A stretch of DNA of 56,195 nt. Origin: Ancalomicrobiaceae bacterium. Lineage in GTDB: Bacteria > Pseudomonadota > Alphaproteobacteria > Rhizobiales > Ancalomicrobiaceae. The position numbers and the translations under genes were made by a program. Positions 54,467 through 56,195 of the stretch are shown here, in pieces. Position 1 is the stretch's first letter. Every line of letters starts with the position of its first letter. Under the pieces are notes generated by a model. That model saw only the letters and a program-made list of their open reading frames with translations. It ran no database searches and was not told the DNA's origin. Location of the stretch: positions 1 to 56,195 of the forward strand of contig JARLIT010000156.1 in NCBI GenBank assembly GCA_031291575.1, read 5' to 3'.

Positions 54467-56195
54467 ATGAGCCGATTAGCCGACCTGTTCGTTGCCACCT
54501 GCATTGTCGCCGTCTCAACGTCGGTCGGCATGGTGCTCTTTTATCAGTTGGAACTGCCCTCAGTGTTGGCGGTAGCGATTGTGCTCGCCCTGCTGTTGCT
54601 GCTGATGCTGGTCAACTTCCGCAACTTGCGCCAGCAGGATCGGGTGACGCTCGATGATTCGGTCGAGCGGCTCACCCGCCGGCTCGATCAGGTGACGGCC
54701 GATCTCGACAGCATGGAACGGCGACTGACTGCCATCGAGACCAACGGACCCCGCCGCATGCGGCAGGAATTGGAACCGGTGGTTGCAGAGGTCGAGGTCG
54801 TCGGCGCACTGATCCGTCAGGTCGTCGAAACGGTTGCCGACCTCGAGGCGCAGATCACCGGCGTGCCCGCCCCGGCAGTCAGATCGTCGCTGGTGGCAAC
54901 ACCGGGGGCCACCGCATCAATGCCAATCTCGGCGACGGCGGGAGGCGGGCTGCCGAAACGCTTCGCCCAACTCGGCGAGAAGGGGTTCCTCGATCTCGTC
55001 CGCGCCTCGATCGACGCCAACCGGATCGACGTGCACCTGCAGCCGATCGTCACCCTGCCGCAGCGCAAGATCCGCTACTATGAGGCGCTGACCCGGCTCA
55101 GGACCGCCGACGGTGAAACGATCTATCCGTCCGACTACATCCCGCTCGCCGAACGGGCCGGGATCATGCCGTCGCTCGACAATCAGATCCTCATCCGGTC
55201 GCTGCAGATCCTGAAACGGCTGACGCAGCGCACCAAGGACGTCGGCATCTTCTGCAACATGTCGACGGCGAGTCTGGGCGACGGCCAGTTCTTCCCCGAG
55301 TTCCTGAAGTTCCTCGGCGCCAACAAGGAACTTGCCGAGGAGCTCATCTTCGAGTTCGGGCAGCAGCCGCTCAAAGTGCTCGGAGCGATCGAATACGAGG
55401 GGCTCAGGGCGATCCAGGGGCTCGGCTTCCGCTTTTCGATCGACCAGGTATCGGACCTCAGGTCCAGTTTCCAGTTCCTGGCCGATCGCGGCTTCCGCTA
55501 CGTCAAGATCTCGGCCGACCGCATCCTGAACGGCGGCCAGGCGTTGGCGAGCGACATCCACCCCGCCGATCTCGCCAGTTTCTTTTCCCGCTTCGGCATG
55601 GATCTGATCGTCGATCACATCGAAAGCGAGGCGCAGGTCGTCGACATCCTCGACTATGCCGTCAAGTACGGACAGGGCTTCCTGTTCTCGCCGCCACGGC
55701 CGGTCAAGACGGAGATCTTCGCCGCCAATGCCGACGTGCCGCATCCGAAGCCCGCGGATGCGCCGCCGATCGTCATGCCGAACGTGCCCCCGCGGCCGTC
55801 GGTCGTGCCGCCACGACGCGCCGAAGTGCCTGTGTCGCCCGCCATCGGCGATCTCCGGCAGCCCCTGTCCGGCACTGCCGGCGACCTCCGGCAGGCGCTG
55901 TCCGGCACCGTTGGCGAGCCTCGATTGACGGGGGTGGGCGCCGCTGGCGAACCCCGCTTGACGGGCGTTGGCGCCGCTGGCGAACCCCGTTTGACAGGGG
56001 TGGGCGCCGTTGGCGAACCTCGTTTGACGGGGGCGGGCGCCGCTGGCGAACCCCGCTTGACGGGGGCGGGCGCCGTTGGCGAACCCCGCTTGACGGGCGT
56101 GGGCGCCGCTGGCGAACCTCGTTTGACGGGGGCGGGCGCCGCTGGCGCCCGGCGCCCCTCCGCACCGCCCTCACAGCCTGCGCCCGCCGCCGAAA
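54467..56195 (+). CDS. TipF-like membrane EAL-domain protein (3' end beyond window)
   Basis: 576 residues are visible and the frame stays open to the window edge. Two N-terminal membrane helices (about 7-24 and 30-47) are followed by a coiled coil (about 55-135) and an EAL domain (about 180-415), the layout of Caulobacter TipF. EAL residues are mixed: YYEAL (about 206) and GQGF (about 403) remain, but DDFG is SIDQVSD (about 325) and the EGVE region is DHIESE, so catalysis is unlikely and c-di-GMP binding is more probable. A Pro-rich linker (420-460) precedes nine 11-residue repeats (461-559). No flagellar genes adjoin. Confidence 0.82.
   Translation, partial: MSRLADLFVATCIVAVSTSVGMVLFYQLELPSVLAVAIVLALLLLLMLVNFRNLRQQDRVTLDDSVERLTRRLDQVTADLDSMERRLTAIETNGPRRMRQELEPVVAEVEVVGALIRQVVETVADLEAQITGVPAPAVRSSLVATPGATASMPISATAGGGLPKRFAQLGEKGFLDLVRASIDANRIDVHLQPIVTLPQRKIRYYEALTRLRTADGETIYPSDYIPLAERAGIMPSLDNQILIRSLQILKRLTQRTKDVGIFCNMSTASLGDGQFFPEFLKFLGANKELAEELIFEFGQQPLKVLGAIEYEGLRAIQGLGFRFSIDQVSDLRSSFQFLADRGFRYVKISADRILNGGQALASDIHPADLASFFSRFGMDLIVDHIESEAQVVDILDYAVKYGQGFLFSPPRPVKTEIFAANADVPHPKPADAPPIVMPNVPPRPSVVPPRRAEVPVSPAIGDLRQPLSGTAGDLRQALSGTVGEPRLTGVGAAGEPRLTGVGAAGEPRLTGVGAVGEPRLTGAGAAGEPRLTGAGAVGEPRLTGVGAAGEPRLTGAGAAGARRPSAPPSQPAPAAE
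55847..56143 (+). repeat. Nine 33-bp tandem repeats in the TipF-like coding sequence
   Basis: Nine in-frame units of 11 codons. Units 1-2 read GDLRQPLSGTA and GDLRQALSGTV; units 3-9 read GEPRLTGVGAA with changes only at positions 8 and 11 (V/A). The seven later units are nearly identical in DNA, indicating recent expansion. Confidence 0.95.

Overview
This is a 56.2 kb, GC-rich chromosomal segment of an alphaproteobacterium, most likely of the order Hyphomicrobiales (Rhizobiales). The evidence is the gene content and local order: a SURF1 cytochrome-oxidase assembly gene near ispH-thrB-rnhA, a thrC / M16 peptidase / RimJ-type acetyltransferase / GGDEF-EAL run, hisS-hisZ-hisG, DUF2007, DUF3422, a TIGR01459 phosphatase, and palindromic intergenic repeats of the rhizobial type. 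I cannot name the genus. Almost all of the window is ordinary core genome. I found no tRNA or rRNA gene, CRISPR array, prophage or transposase gene.

Layout. 0-9 kb: the 3' end of SURF1, a polyprenyl diphosphate synthase, DUF2007, an N6-adenine-type methyltransferase, a secreted protein, a lipoprotein, ispH-thrB-rnhA, a DUF2189 membrane protein, a GNAT acetyltransferase and an L,D-transpeptidase. 9.6-18 kb: an orphan cheZ, tag, the leftward run HAD phosphatase-hisS-hisZ-hisG, and mutL. 18-29 kb: a small secreted protein with a striking 12-bp inverted repeat in its leader, glyQ-ispE, and the leftward run thrC-M16-rimJ-GGDEF/EAL-GNAT-marR-zinc ribbon. 28.6-34 kb: YqgE, a DsbD-domain protein, a Prx5 peroxiredoxin, malate synthase, and a divergent DUF6130/TetR pair sharing two direct repeats. 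34-41.8 kb: glcD-glcE-glcF, a cytochrome c, a DUF3422 protein and a dienelactone-hydrolase homologue that has lost catalytic residues. 41.8-46.3 kb: a DPM1-GtrA fusion, a YegD-type Hsp70, a DMT exporter and a low-complexity protein. 46.3-50.1 kb: lutA-[macrodomain]-lutB-lutC, with two palindromic elements between lutA and the macrodomain gene. 50.2-52.5 kb: groES-groEL with overlapping CIRCE and RpoH-type promoter signals and a clear terminator. 52.5-56.2 kb: an HMA metal-binding protein, a TMEM43 protein and an unfinished TipF-like EAL protein carrying nine 33-bp coding repeats.

How the genes fit together. Several loci converge on two- and three-carbon acids: GlcDEF oxidises glycolate to glyoxylate, malate synthase condenses glyoxylate with acetyl-CoA, and LutABC oxidises lactate to pyruvate. 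A second theme is isoprenoid supply (IspH, IspE, the long-chain prenyl synthase). A third is signalling and polarity (CheZ, a GGDEF/EAL protein, a TipF-like EAL protein), although no flagellar genes are present.

I found no large undescribed multi-gene system. The observations most worth following up are the paired palindromic elements at 49.1-49.3 kb, whose arms differ between copies but stay self-complementary; the RBS-proximal inverted repeat at 18.6 kb; the direct repeats between DUF6130 and TetR; the 11-residue minisatellite in the TipF-like protein; and the apparent dienelactone-hydrolase pseudoenzyme.
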